Below are positions 1-10,107 of a stretch of 64,000 nucleotides of DNA, one piece after another. A program made the position numbers and the translations under genes. Numbering within the stretch: position 1 is the stretch's first letter; every line of letters starts with the position of its first letter. The stretch comes from Reticulitermes lucifugus (Eukaryota; Arthropoda; Insecta; Blattodea; Rhinotermitidae), in contig JAKCWW010000019.1 of assembly GCA_026260175.1 (NCBI GenBank), forward strand, positions 1 through 64,000, given 5' to 3'. A model generated the notes under the pieces. The model ran no database searches and was not told the origin of the DNA. It saw only the letters and a program-made list of their open reading frames with translations.

Positions 1-59
1 CAGATACAGAACTTTTTTTTCCCGGCCCAAGGTCGGATACTTTTTGGACAGACCTCGTA
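1..59. mobile_element. Mariner-like terminal end (edge of window)
   Basis: Read on the minus strand, this edge begins after a TA-rich site with a sequence like 'ggtctgtccaaaaagta', which resembles the inverted ends of insect mariner-like elements. It sits inside the LINE endonuclease region to its right, so it is probably a later insertion into that LINE. Only one end is visible because the window starts here, so neither length nor transposase content can be judged. The family call is from memory of similar ends. Confidence 0.4.
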
Positions 60-480
60 TAATCATCTGCTCGTTCAGTGCTTATCTTATCCCACCTAAC
101 CTCCTGTACACCCACTAAATCTAATGTACACCTCGCTACTTCTCTCTTCACTCTCTTACAGTAAGTGACCCTGACCTACAAAGGCTCCTCACATTCCACA
201 TGCCGAATCTCATGTCCCTTTTCCATTGTTTACTTCGTAATAAAGTGTCAGTCCAAGTCCGCGGCTTTGTGAAATAATTCGTAACAAGGTACGTTTTCTA
301 CGGTGTTAGAACCTCGCCCACTTCCCAAACTGGAGTACCGCACCTTGTCGGCTGTCTGCGACTGCTTATTCAACGTATTCACAGTTACCCTCCATACTGG
401 AGTCCGTTCCTCCATCCGCAACCCGAGGACGTCCCATGCCGTGATGACAGGGACCCACTTATCACGGGACTATAATTAAT
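60..480 (-). pseudogene. 5' part of an APE/RT non-LTR retrotransposon (LINE)
   Basis: On the minus strand a 5' UTR-like stretch (about 480 down to 240) leads into a broken endonuclease start. It reads MRFGMWNVRSLCRSGSLTV and, after a frame change, LDLVGVQEVRWDK. This is the N-terminus of the apurinic-endonuclease-like domain of a common insect LINE, often annotated as craniofacial development protein 2-like and probably RTE-related. In an intact element this enzyme nicks target DNA for target-primed reverse transcription. The copy has stops and frameshifts and is cut off by the mariner-like end at the window edge. The same 5' UTR recurs at 38.1-38.4 kb on the same strand. The clade assignment is uncertain; the LINE call is firm. 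Confidence 0.8.
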
Positions 481-974
481 AAACAATACATACACAGATG
501 TAGTTCATACCTCACAGAGAACACAGTCTGCTTCCATTATAAATACAAATAAAATCAATAACCTCTGTTTCTTGTGACAATGGGCTATAAGGTTTCAATT
601 TTCAACCTGGCGTGCACATAGTAACAACTGGACGCTAAAAGTTTAAGGTACTGAAGTAAGGCTGTCACCATGTGAAAGCTTCAGCGGTACTAACGATCGC
701 TGTGGTAAGTGAGACGTAATTCTGATTTCCAGTTGTCTGAAAGGAAGACGTACTTATCTTGTAATAAATTTAAGGCTATTTAAAATTTAGTTGAGCTACT
801 TCTATTTAAGTTTACTAGTAGAAATTGCAGTCATTGTAAGGGTGCGTACTCTTCAACAGAGTCGAGTCAAATCGGGCTCTACAGTGAGGAGGGTGCACAA
901 TGATCGAGTCTAGTCCAATCAAGCCCACGCGAATCCAATACGATTTTAGTATTCTTAAACGTTTATAGATTTAC
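481..974. other. No gene seen
   Basis: AT-rich sequence with no recognisable reading frame or repeat. Around 510-530 the sequence 'ctcacagagaacaca' recurs inverted near 9630, which suggests a small shared repeat that I could not delimit. Confidence 0.4.
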
Positions 975-1005
975 GCAGCATGCAGCTTGACAAGCTGCAT
1001 GCTGC
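975..1005. repeat. Perfect 15-bp hairpin
   Basis: Two 15-base arms (gcagcatgcagcttg and its exact complement) flank a single central A. There is no T-run after it and no gene beside it, so it is not called a terminator. It may be the core of a decayed foldback element. Confidence 0.85.
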
Positions 1006-1327
1006 TTAAGTCTATAGAAAAGGACACCCTGATGATAGCTGAGAATGTCAGCCGAAACATGTAGGAGTATATAGAATGAACATATGTAATTGGTGTGCAG
1101 TAGTTGGTGTAAATAAATTTGTATATACATACGTACTTCATGAAAGAGCGTATAAAAATAAACTGTGTGGCCAACTTACACACCGTATATAAAACGCGTT
1201 CATTGCGCCTAAATGTCGCATCATACCAAACTCTTCAAGCCGTTTGAGGGAGCTGTGGGTTGCATTTGTCGGCGTTCAGCGCGCCCCTCTTCACCGATCT
1301 GCCTCTCTATAGGTCTATAGTTACGGC

Positions 1328-1761
1328 TTGAATAATGACTTTTCGTGTCGTATCTGTAACACAATAATCAGTATAGCCACTTTTGAGACATTCAGCTACC
1401 TTGTAATGACAATAAACGACGAAACAGGGGTGCCAATCACAAATTCAACAGCGCTATACAAAACCATGCAACAAATGATTTTATCTTTCTTCATGTCGTG
1501 CTGCATTTCGTCAAGAATAAAACCGTATACAGAGTATTCCTTCTATCGTCTCACGAGCATAGCGGCTTTATCACATCCGCCAGAACATTCCATGACAGCT
1601 GCGGTGCTCAATATAACGCGACGTAGTTTTGTTATCTCGTTATGTCTGCGTGTGTCTGCCCACACATTAGCTATTAACTTTCCGAAGCGATTGGCCATTT
1701 TCAGAAGAACATGCCTGATATCCCTGTCATCCAAGTGTTTAGCACCGTAACCTTTAGACAT
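1328..1761. other. Region open in both directions; unrecognised
   Basis: The plus strand is open for 140 codons (1328-1750), and the minus strand is open over 1543-1761 with further open sequence beyond one stop. I recognise no domain on either strand. The minus reading (GYGAKHLDDRDIRHVLLKMA...) is the more protein-like in composition and might be a decayed transposon or retrogene piece. The stretches on either side (1006-1327 and 1762-2011) show nothing I can name. Confidence 0.2.
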
Positions 1762-2011
1762 AAAATTATGACAATATTTGAAATTTATCCTTTGTTTAAC
1801 ATAGGCCTAAAATTGTATTGTTATGGGGAATTTTTCGAACATTCCTTATCATATGATTTAAAATTGAATTGAAGTGAAATCCTAAATCGGACAAATGACG
1901 AAGTCAGCATCAAAAACAACAATGATAATAATAAAGAAGTATAAGGTTGTCCCTGCAAACTTACTGAAGATATACGATGGTTAAAATATACCTCCAATTA
2001 TTCTTAAGCTC

Positions 2012-2225
2012 GGCACAAGATGGAGGTGAGTGGTTAGCTTCACGGCCCGGACGTTTCTGTCCCAGCGACAGAGCCTCCAATACCCTTTAAATACGAGGCT
2101 AAGTGGAACCCGTAGTCGTTCTCGACGCATTGGAGGAAAGGAAAATTTATTGCTTCTGCGTGCAATCGAAATGCGATGCTTCTGTCGCCTAAGTCCCTAT
2201 ACTAGTTGAGCTATTCCGGCTCTCA
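2012..2225 (-). mobile_element. SINE2 copy, degraded
   Basis: On the minus strand this matches the layout of the better SINE2 copies at 46.1 and 63.6 kb. The tRNA-like head with a decayed B box lies near 2165-2220, and the body with the characteristic end 'agatggaggtgagtggt' lies near 2020-2040. It abuts a GAT microsatellite. It is old and has no visible target-site duplication. Confidence 0.6.
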
Positions 2226-2268
2226 ATAATGATGATGATGATGATGATGATAATAAGAATAATAATAC
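2226..2268. repeat. GAT/AAT microsatellite
   Basis: A run of gat units passes into aat-rich units directly beside the SINE2 head. This is simple sequence with no apparent function. Confidence 0.9.
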
Positions 2269-2510
2269 GTCACTCTTATCAAAATTTAGGAGGATGGTTA
2301 GACGTTGTTAATTATGTGCCGTCAACAGGAGGCAAGACTTAACACAAGAGAATTTACATTTTCAGTCTTTGTGATATTTATATGAACCGGCAGGCAAGGT
2401 AAAGAGCAAGAATAATAACGTATTCAATTTAAGAAAATGCATTGTGAAGGAGGACGTGGAGAGAGAAGGAAAGAAAGGAAGAAACAAAATAAGAGTTAGT
2501 TAATATTTCA

Positions 2511-2771
2511 ACGCCGATCCTAGAGGCCTCGCGGTCTAAGGCGTGGGTCTGCGGCCGCTCGCTTGCTGGGATCGCGGGTTCGAATCCCGCCGGGGGTATG
2601 GATGTCTTCTTGTGAGTGTTGTGTGTTGTCAGGTAGAGGTCTCTGTGACAGGCCGATTACTCGCACAGAGGAGTCCTACCGAGTGTGGTGTGTCGAAATG
2701 AGTGTGGTCTTGAAATTTCAGGATGAGGAGGCCTAGGCACACCAGGGCTGCCGAGTCAAAAAAATAAAAAA
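2511..2771 (+). mobile_element. SINE1, full-length, leucine-tRNA-like head
   Basis: This is the best uninterrupted plus-strand copy of SINE1. The head carries a polymerase III A box (tggccgcgcgg-type, here 'aggcctcgcggtctaaggcg') and a perfect B box (ggttcgaatcc) at about 2578-2588, resembling a tRNA-Leu. The body (tggatgtcttcttgtgagtg...) follows, then 'ggctgccgag' and an A-rich tail. Flanking 9-bp direct repeats (aatatttca, 2502-2510 and 2772-2780) mark a retroposition event. It encodes no protein and would rely on a LINE for movement. Confidence 0.93.
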
Positions 2772-2780
2772 AATATTTCA

Positions 2781-4130
2781 TCAACAGCCGTTTGGCTGAC
2801 TAGCTGCTTTGATGGCTGCGAAATATGACCCAATGTATGTATAATTACGTAGTCAAATTTGAGGCCAAAAGAGCAGGACGAATTTAATTCAACACAAGTT
2901 TCACGGAATTTTTGCCACTTATTTTGAATTCATTCTGTTTAGACGAAAACATACACTTGGATTTTGGGGGGAGGGGTTAATAAATGGTTTCACTTGCGAC
3001 ACTTTTTAGCATGTTGAAAATTTAGGTCCTTTCCAAAATTGGTTTAACACCCCTGGTTTTGCGGTAAATGAGGGAATCTAAGCCTAACCACAGAACATTT
3101 GTCATCATAAAAATGAAGACAACCAATGACTGCCGCTCTTGCGCCACGCCTTTTTCTCCAGAGCTGCTATTGACCATTTCATAAAGCGTAAGGAAGAAAG
3201 CCCAAGGAAAATATCTGTGTAGCCGCCCCCTGTTAGGAGAGTTAAGAAATATAAAACACCTCCAGTAATAGCAAAGGTAAATGCATTCTAAACCTCCGCC
3301 CGCCTTACCTCCAGATAGGAAGGTCGGTGTGCCTCGGAGTGTAATTCTTGTCCTTACAGAAACAAAAAAATCGTAATACATGCAAAATCAACTTCGTAAC
3401 TAATGCTTTTCATGTGTTAAGCCGTATGACGTCGAAGCACCTAGGGTCACGTAGGTAGCTTTCCACTATGTCATACTTCGGCATTAAATAGAAGTGAGTC
3501 GTCAGATTTGCGTTCCTCTCTCTTTATCTCCGAGGATAAAATCCAAGTTGTCCATCAGCTTAGCAGATTGACGTGTCTTCCTGCTTCTGATATGGGCTGA
3601 TATTAAGAAGGGAAATAGAGTCCCATATCTATATACGAGAAGGCCAAACATAAGACGCTCCGTGAGTGTTGTAAGAATAAATATTAAGTTCCTTAATCTT
3701 AGTTGAGATTAGGTTTTCTTAACATGTGACACCGCGTAGTTGTCATGGCCACAAGTTTACATGCAAACAGTCTCTTATATTTAATATTACAGGATAGCTT
3801 TTCCCAAAGCGTAAGCTAGGATCTCACAGGGGACCAGGAAATTTGAGACGGATGACCAAGATATTTAACTGAATTTAATTCTGGAAAGTCGCTTTAAATT
3901 GTGGGCATAAAGTTAATAGAAAATAGCACTTCATGTAGGCCTGCACTTTTAATGTTTATTTGTAATTATGTTCTGAAAAGCTAAACCGCTTATAAAATAT
4001 GTTTTTAAGTTGGAAGGACTAATAATTTTTGGCTCTCTTCAAGAGAGTCCTACATAAAAAATTTTCAGACCACTAAAGCAAAGTAGCCTATGGAAATTTG
4101 GAAAACATATCACGGGACCCGGGATACTTC
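2781..4130. other. No gene seen
   Basis: The minus strand is open for 119 codons (3022-3381), but the peptide is unrecognised, lacks a domain, and the complementary strand reads no better. The rest is AT-rich without visible repeats. Confidence 0.3.
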
Positions 4131-4360
4131 AGTCGGCATACTGACTAGGATAAGGGCTGGAAGACTGATGAATCGGAATTAATTCCTGTCAGCAACCAGC
4201 GATTTTTCTCTTTTCCGCAACGTCCAGGCCGCTTCCAAAACCCACCCATCCACCTAGTCATGGGGCACCAGAGGCTACTTACATGATGGTGAACTTGCCG
4301 GGACATGAAAATGAACATTCACCTTTATGTATTTTCGAGGTTAAGAATGTGAGGAATTCT
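4131..4360 (+). mobile_element. SINE2 copy, degraded
   Basis: It shares the order of SINE2 landmarks: head with a decayed tRNA-like segment, 'acccacccatccacctag' in place of the conserved cccacccagcctcc block, and a downstream remnant of the body. It has many substitutions and no clear duplication. Confidence 0.5.
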
Positions 4361-5194
4361 ACCTAACCCGTTCGTCTTCATGGCTTAGTTCTAAGTTATT
4401 ACATTAAGCCATTTGTAAGACAAAAAGGCAAGATAATTGACTTGGAAGCTTAAGGAGTTAGTTCAGCTTGCAGACATGATTGACGAGTGTATATTTCAAG
4501 GGAGATGAAACTTAAAATACTTTAACCCTTTTAACAGTTATTTCAACAGAATTCAACAAAACAGGGAACTGACTTCCATTGTGACGAGGGCTATAGTTAT
4601 CAGGATTACTACATGACTACTGTTGAAACGAAGAGAAAGAAATCCTGGCCATAAATAACTTGTTCTATTCTGTTATGGAAAAGTTAATATTGCTGAGAAC
4701 ACAAATGCCGTTAACAGAAAGTAAATGGTCGCTGTCTTCTTCGCACTTCAAATAGCATACCTGAACTTGTTGAAGATATTTTCAGATAACGTGGATTTAT
4801 ACAGATTTTTTAGCAGTAATAGCAAGAAATATAATTGCAGCAGAATTCTATTACACGACTTTCCCTTAACTGATATTCCTTTCTATCCTGCATTCCGTGC
4901 CTTCAGATTGCTATAGTGCATTCATTAACATTTATTTTAGGAAAATCTTTATATGTTACCAACAATAACCTCGGCGTACAGCAAAACGAACTGCACTCCC
5001 CACCACAGCCATATGTCTGAATTTTAATTTTCTACGTTTCTGTGTACACAGCTGATTGTCTATACTTTATACATGCAATCATTATAAGTTGCTTTAGTGC
5101 GATTTCATTACTCGCTTTGATTAAGCGGGCACAGTTGTGCTTAATTTGTCGACATAAGCGACAAATTTCTAATAAAGTATTGATTGTTTCATTA
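4361..5194. other. No gene seen
   Basis: AT-rich DNA to the left of the Tigger-like pseudogene. It may include that element's 5' end, but I could not identify its inverted terminus. Confidence 0.3.
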
Positions 5195-5654
5195 ATGTGT
5201 CAAGTGACAAGAAAAAGAAAGTGGTTGTTTCCAGGAAAAATACTTGAAGTCTCGCAAAGAGTAGGCGGAATTATACAATTGCAGAAGTATACAGGCCTAC
5301 TGTTGGCCGTGTTACTGCTGGTGATTGGAAGAGGAAAACAAGCGAAACTGCGAAGTTGCCTGCCAGAGATTTTTAAATATATGCCTGAAAGAGAGAGCAA
5401 AAGGTCTATGGGAAATAGTAGGCAAGAAAAAGCGAATGAATCCTTATTTTTGTAGTTCACTCAACGAAGAAAGGCCACCAGTAACTGGCCCTCTTATATA
5501 ATAAAAATTAATGAGTTTTTTACGAGTTATTGGCAGATTTGGATTCAGTTTCGAAATTTAGAGAACAAGTTCAGGCTTTTATAATGGCTTATCGTTGGAA
5601 AAGCTTTACAATCGTGACGAAATTATATTAAATTTTAAAATGCTTTTATAAAAT

Positions 5655-5980
5655 TTTTAAATGTAAGATATCCCCGTTGGTCTATCGATCATAAATATAT
5701 ACTTAATTTAATTCTAAAATCGGACCCAACAAGTTATTTCACACACGTTTTTTTGGCAACTAGTTTCGGCTCATAAAAGAGCCATCATCAAACCATAAAA
5801 AACCGTAAGCTGGAAACCCATACGTTGTAGGTAGGAGATCTCCTACCTAAAACATGGATTCCAGCTTACGGTTTTTGTTATGGTCTGATGATGGCTCTTT
5901 TATGAGCCGAAACTAGTTGCCAATCAAATGTGTGTTGACTGACTTGTTGGGTCTGAATGTAGAATTAAATAAAGTATATA
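5655..5980. mobile_element. Foldback element with paired hammerhead-like motifs (F1)
   Basis: Two arms of about 145 bp form an inverted repeat centred at 5838/5839 (palindromic core ggagatctcc) with very little spacer. The left end has an extra stretch of about 40 bp (5655-5695) outside the arms. A 12-bp direct repeat (cttttataaaat, 5643-5654 and 5981-5992) flanks the unit, and the interrupted host is a Tigger transposase whose protein match resumes on the other side, so this is an insertion. Each arm holds a hammerhead-like core pointing outward. Known Penelope-like elements have terminal repeats in direct or inverted order plus a short one-sided extension and variable target duplications; this unit fits a tiny non-autonomous version. 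It has no coding capacity. Confidence 0.85.
5885..5918 (+). ncRNA. Hammerhead-ribozyme-like motif, intact core
   Basis: The sequence is CTGATGA (5885-5891), one extra T, stem ggctc with loop and gagcc, GAAAC (5909-5913), TA, then GTT (5916-5918), where cleavage would fall after 5918. ACTAGT is self-complementary, so stem III could form between two molecules, as in minimal PLE hammerheads. The partner motif on the minus strand of the left arm (5763-5791) has TTGATGA, a change at invariant C3. The extra base before stem II departs from the textbook core, so activity is unproven. Confidence 0.6.
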
Positions 5981-6765
5981 CTTTTATAAAATCTCTGGCT
6001 TGCCGCGAAGAAAAATTAGCTCATAGCTATAGAAGAAGCAAGGAACTAGTGAGAGTCTTGTCTGCTGTTAAGGCCTCAGGTAAATTGAAACTGAAAGTCG
6101 CTTTTGTTGGAAAATCCAAGCAACCCCTTTTTCCTGATAATGCGCCTCCTATTCTAATTGAAAGGAAATAAAAAGTGGAGAATGATTTTGCTACTACTAA
6201 ATGTCACCTCATCATGAACCTATGGACCAAAATGTCATCAAAAGAGTGAAGAAAAATATCGACAGTTGACGTCTTCAGACAGATACGTAGGTTATTGACG
6301 AATAAGGAGAAGTGTTTGAAAATGGGAAGAAAGTACAGAGTTTTTTACAATATTGAACGACCCAAGCTTTGGAGTAAACCGAGCAAAAACGACTGGCACA
6401 AACATCGTGTAAGTTACTTGGAGAAAAAAAACAAATTGAAGTTAAACCGACAGAGGATGACATACAGAACGGATGAATCAAGACGCAGGATATCTGACTG
6501 ACGACATAAGCAGTAGATCTTATGATTCATACTCGCGACGAACGTTTAGAAGATGATGCGAAGGAGCATAGAATGTTGATAGGGTGAGTCATAGTCGGGT
6601 GATTTACAGGTTAATGAGGCTGCACTTACGTTAAACAACAAACAGAGTCGACCGCTGCAGACGTACTGTTGTCCAGGTGAGGGCGTTATCTTGTCGCAGT
6701 GAAAACAAGCGAGGCTCAGGAACAAATACCCATTGCTCAATTCTTTAAAAAGTAAGTACTCGTTT

Positions 6766-7189
6766 CAAAATTTACTTCAGGTTAAATATTCGTTTCGTTC
6801 ACGAGATACTTTTATATGACGCCTTGTAGTATTCTCATCGTAATTTAGTAGTAAGTTGAGTTACACACTGAGCTGCTATTTTGTTAGTCCTTCTTATTAC
6901 CCGATATTTACGATTATCCGATCATCCTTTGGTCCCGTTAGGGCGCATAGTCGGGACTATATTCTATTCCAGACGTGGTGAACATTTAGAATAGAATGGT
7001 TTTTAAAATTAACCTCACGTGAGATATTATTTTTTAATACTCTCAATTGTAAAACTGTCACTTTGCTTTAGCATCGCGTCATGAAGACGCATAAATAAAT
7101 GGAGTTACAGCCTTTTGCAAACTTAACCTCAGTATTTGATGCAATGGATATATTTGTTGCATATTAAAATTGTGCAAACGATAAACAAT
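6766..7189. other. No gene seen
   Basis: AT-rich. It may hold the 3' end of the Tigger-like element, but no inverted terminus was recognised. Confidence 0.3.
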
Positions 7190-7425
7190 CTGTCCAGGGG
7201 CTGGATGACGGGGTTTCTTTCACAAAAAGGGCAGGAGAGTTTTCTCATCCTCGCACGTCTCTGACATACCCTGAACCCACCCAGCCTCCTATTCCTCCGT
7301 ACCGGGAGCTCTACCTGGGAGTAGGGTTTGCGTAGTCAACTTGAGTACTCAACTTCATCTAGTGTCAAGCTTAAGGATATGTCTAACTGTACGTCCGTCC
7401 CTTCATGCGTCTTTGTGGCATGATA
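7190..7425 (+). mobile_element. SINE2 copy, degraded
   Basis: The conserved SINE2 body is visible: 'cctgaacccacccagcctcc' near 7270, a block equivalent to 'gggagctctacctgggagtag', and 'cttcatgcgtctttgtggcatg' near 7404, equivalent to the usual cttcatggcg end. The tRNA-like head is mostly lost. Confidence 0.6.
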
Positions 7426-8824
7426 TTTAATTAAGCACAGAGACAAATTTACCTGTTAAACGGAAAAAGTGAGCAACGCGAAAGAGCTAATGTGTCTTGT
7501 TAATGGAATGGATTCCGAAGGTTATGCAGAGGGTGCAAAGAGAACTACAGCTATTGTTAATGTTGCACTGAAGAGTGAAGGAAACATTGTAGCTAGATCG
7601 ACTGAAATGCAAGCTTTACTGAAAGATTACACTGCAGGTCACTGCAGACATACTGGCTTCGTTTGTTAGTATTGAAACAATTAACAGCGAAAACAAGAGA
7701 GAATCTGGAAGCCATAGGAGAGGGGTACACAAATAATGGGTACCAGATCGCCCGGGCGAATATGTTTTTCTACGGCGGCGCCTAACATTTGTAAGTCCTC
7801 AGCATGGAACCTGTTTTATATCACCAGTCTGGTGTCTAGAATTTTTTGGTGGCTCCTAAATTTTTGGAAACTTTGTGCACCGCAAGCATAGACATGGATG
7901 AAGTGATAATATCAAACAAACCTTAAGTAGAACATGAGAGTGTAGAATGAATTCAAGTTGCTAATTCTTGTGAAGGAGTAATGAAATTTTGGGTTCCATA
8001 CAAGGCGCAGAATATTTGGATAGCTAAGCAATTTTGTTTTGAAATTCAAGAACAAGTTTTAAACTCCTTGTTCTGAAGGCCACCAAATTTTCTCTTCATA
8101 TTATACATTTGTCACCAATTAGAAAATTAAAATTCCTCCATGATAGAATACTCACCGTTTATTCTGATAATTATATGGAATTCGTATATACACCCTGTGG
8201 GCAAAATGTTAATTTTCTCTGTGTTAAAGCAGGTCGTACAGATATTTAACACCGTGCATTAAGAAATAATAAAGCACCAGTCGTGGCGACGTATGGGACA
8301 CTGATGGTGCTAGTGACACCACGCAGCTCTAGTAACCGAAAGCACAGACCGCAAAGCAAGAGTGGAACGACACAAATAAAGGTATTTAGCCACCCCCACA
8401 AAACCCTTATCGACAGAAGTTCAATTAGCGAAGCATCTGACAACAATAGCCGTGTCATGTGCTGACAACAGAACCGTTACACCAGGCAAAGTTATGCGGC
8501 CGTCTTATTAAACATCGAATGCTGACGCCAACATTACCAAGACATCTAAACGAAGTTGTAAAATCACAGAGATGGATTTAAAAACTGAGAAGCAACAACA
8601 AGAGAACGCGTTTCATAAGGAATATGTTTGTCCTTGTCAGTATCACAATATAATAGGCAACCTAAGCAATTAAAGTATAACTTACTCTTGTACGATTAGT
8701 AGATTGGAAGATTGAAATCTTATAAAAACTCTATCACTATACTTGCACATTGCTCTAACACGTCTACCGTACAAATTGGCAGCAGTAAGAAGAAAATGTA
8801 ATAAATTCGGTTGTCCTGTCTTAG
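7426..8824. other. No gene seen
   Basis: Only short unrecognised open frames occur, for example 66 codons at 7469-7669 and overlapping plus/minus frames at 8246-8465. None shows a domain, a splice context or similarity I can name. Confidence 0.3.
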
Positions 8825-9090
8825 ACTACTGCCTTGGTAGGCAGCAGGAAACACGCTATATAGAGATTTTTCTCTTCTCGCAAGTTCCAGAACGGCTCGG
8901 GCCCATCCAGCCTTTTCCTCAATGGTTACCGAAGTTCATTCCCGGGGGTAATGCGGCAGGGGAGTGACGTTGACTGTTCACCTTCATCTACTGCCGAGGC
9001 TGAGAATACGTGGACCTACATCTCTTGTCCCCCCGTACGTCTTCATGGTGTGGATAGGAACATGTTTACCTCTACCTTTTGTATGTATAG
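8825..9090 (+). mobile_element. SINE2 copy, degraded
   Basis: The translated body still reads GPIQPFPQW and FIPGGNAAGE, the decayed form of the GPTQPPVQ..FPGGKAAG signature I associate with this SINE type. Nucleotide landmarks run through 'cttcatctactgccgagg' and 'gtacgtcttcatggtgtgg'. There is no protein function. Confidence 0.7.
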
Positions 9091-9094
9091 TAAA

Positions 9095-9235
9095 AGGTTT
9101 CAATTTCAAATTTCACGCAAACCCGTCCAGTGAGAGCCGAGTTCTTCCATGCGGACAGATAGACGGACGGACGGGCACACATAACGAAGCTAATAGGCGG
9201 TTTTTGCGACTAAGAGAACGGGCCCAAAAATTAGT
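9095..9235 (-). repeat. Dispersed repeat R1, partial
   Basis: On the minus strand it matches the 5' part of the repeat at 20.5 and 25.1 kb, including the complement of 'tccgcatggaataactcggc' and the adjoining gacg/gacag tract. It directly follows a SINE2 copy. Confidence 0.65.
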
Positions 9236-10107
9236 TATGTGTTAATTTACTGCAAACAATTTTATTAGTAATATACAGATTACTGCATTTGGACCAACAA
9301 GAAAGCAAAGAAAAGTATCCATCAGAATCTGATAGTCCAACTACAGAAGAAATCCCATGCCATTTACGCAATACGAAAAATCATTGTATTCACAACTGAC
9401 AGCTAATTGTCCCTGCTCTAAGCCAGTAGGATCAAGCTCCCACGCTCTCACTGTCCCTTTAATATTATCCTACCATCCGTACTTAGAGGACTGTCCATAA
9501 AGTACACCGTTTTAAACATAAGAACCCTGCATTTGCCAGCACACTCTGTTTATGTGTTGCGTATGGTTCACACAATACGCAGATTCATAAACCACAATGA
9601 CAGTGTGACTTTGTAATAGAGGTGAACTGTGTTCTCTGTGAGGTAGGACCTGATTTATTGTAGATGATTTCAATGAATTTGAATCTTGAAGCTCTTAATC
9701 GCCTTGTGTGGTAAATCGCATAGGACAAATCGCTGGGGACGTCACATCAACTGACTGCGTGAAAACGATAATATCGGTATTGGAACTGGTCACGCTTAAT
9801 TTAACTGACACGACAATAAATATACCAGTAATTAGTTATGCATTCAGATTTCAGTCCATGTGCGTGGCAGATGACAGTTTGGGTCTCGTTACTGGAGGAA
9901 TCGACTCTGAAGAGACTAGTTCTTTCGCCTCATCCGTCAGAATATATCAACACTGCAAACATTGTTCACTCGGAAGGCCTCGGCTCTACACGCATATTAT
10001 ATTTCTCTGCTTTGTACCATGCAGCCAGCAACGCTCAGTCAAAGTAGTACTTAGGCTACAAGATGGGAAACGGCGGGATTGGGATGCCATTTCCTATTGG
10101 AACAGAG
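9236..10107. other. No gene seen
   Basis: There is an unrecognised open frame of 137 codons at 9708-10121 with no domain, no signal sequence and an overlapping alternative frame. I treat it as chance. Confidence 0.3.

Larger units (their letters stand above)
5195..6765 (+). pseudogene. Pogo/Tigger-like transposase pseudogene, split by a foldback insertion
   Basis: A decayed DDE transposase with CENP-B-type DNA-binding heads is recognisable in pieces. An HTH start (TRKRKWLFPGKILEVSQRV) lies near 5210. Further pieces are a WKRK helix segment, 'FTQRRK' then 'PPVTGPLI' (second HTH, 5455-5505), 'LADLDSVSKFREQVQAFI', and 'LEKLYNRDE' (about 5600), which matches the NADET block with the first catalytic Asp. 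After an insertion come SLACREEKLAHSY, ASGKLKLKVAFVGKSKQP, DNAPP (second Asp) and EPMDQNVIKRVKKN (about 6215-6255). An 'EQIPIAQFFKK' end lies near 6725-6755. Intact relatives cut and paste DNA at TA sites. Several frameshifts and stops make it inactive. The 326-bp insertion at 5655-5980 breaks it between the first Asp and the SLA block. Confidence 0.85.

Noticed and set aside
2540-2600. tRNA-Leu gene
   Set aside because: A and B boxes are present, but the cloverleaf is not maintained, the acceptor stem does not pair, and the segment continues into a SINE body with an A tail and target duplication.
3022-3381. 119-codon minus-strand frame
   Set aside because: No domain, odd composition and no context; most likely chance.
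5042-5455. 137-codon open frame as an intact gene
   Set aside because: Only the second half resembles a Tigger HTH region, and the match shifts to another frame; the first half is AT-rich with no domain.
5834-5843. Bacterial-type rho-independent terminator or operator at the palindromes
   Set aside because: The window is eukaryotic, no gene ends there, and the palindromes are centres of foldback elements.
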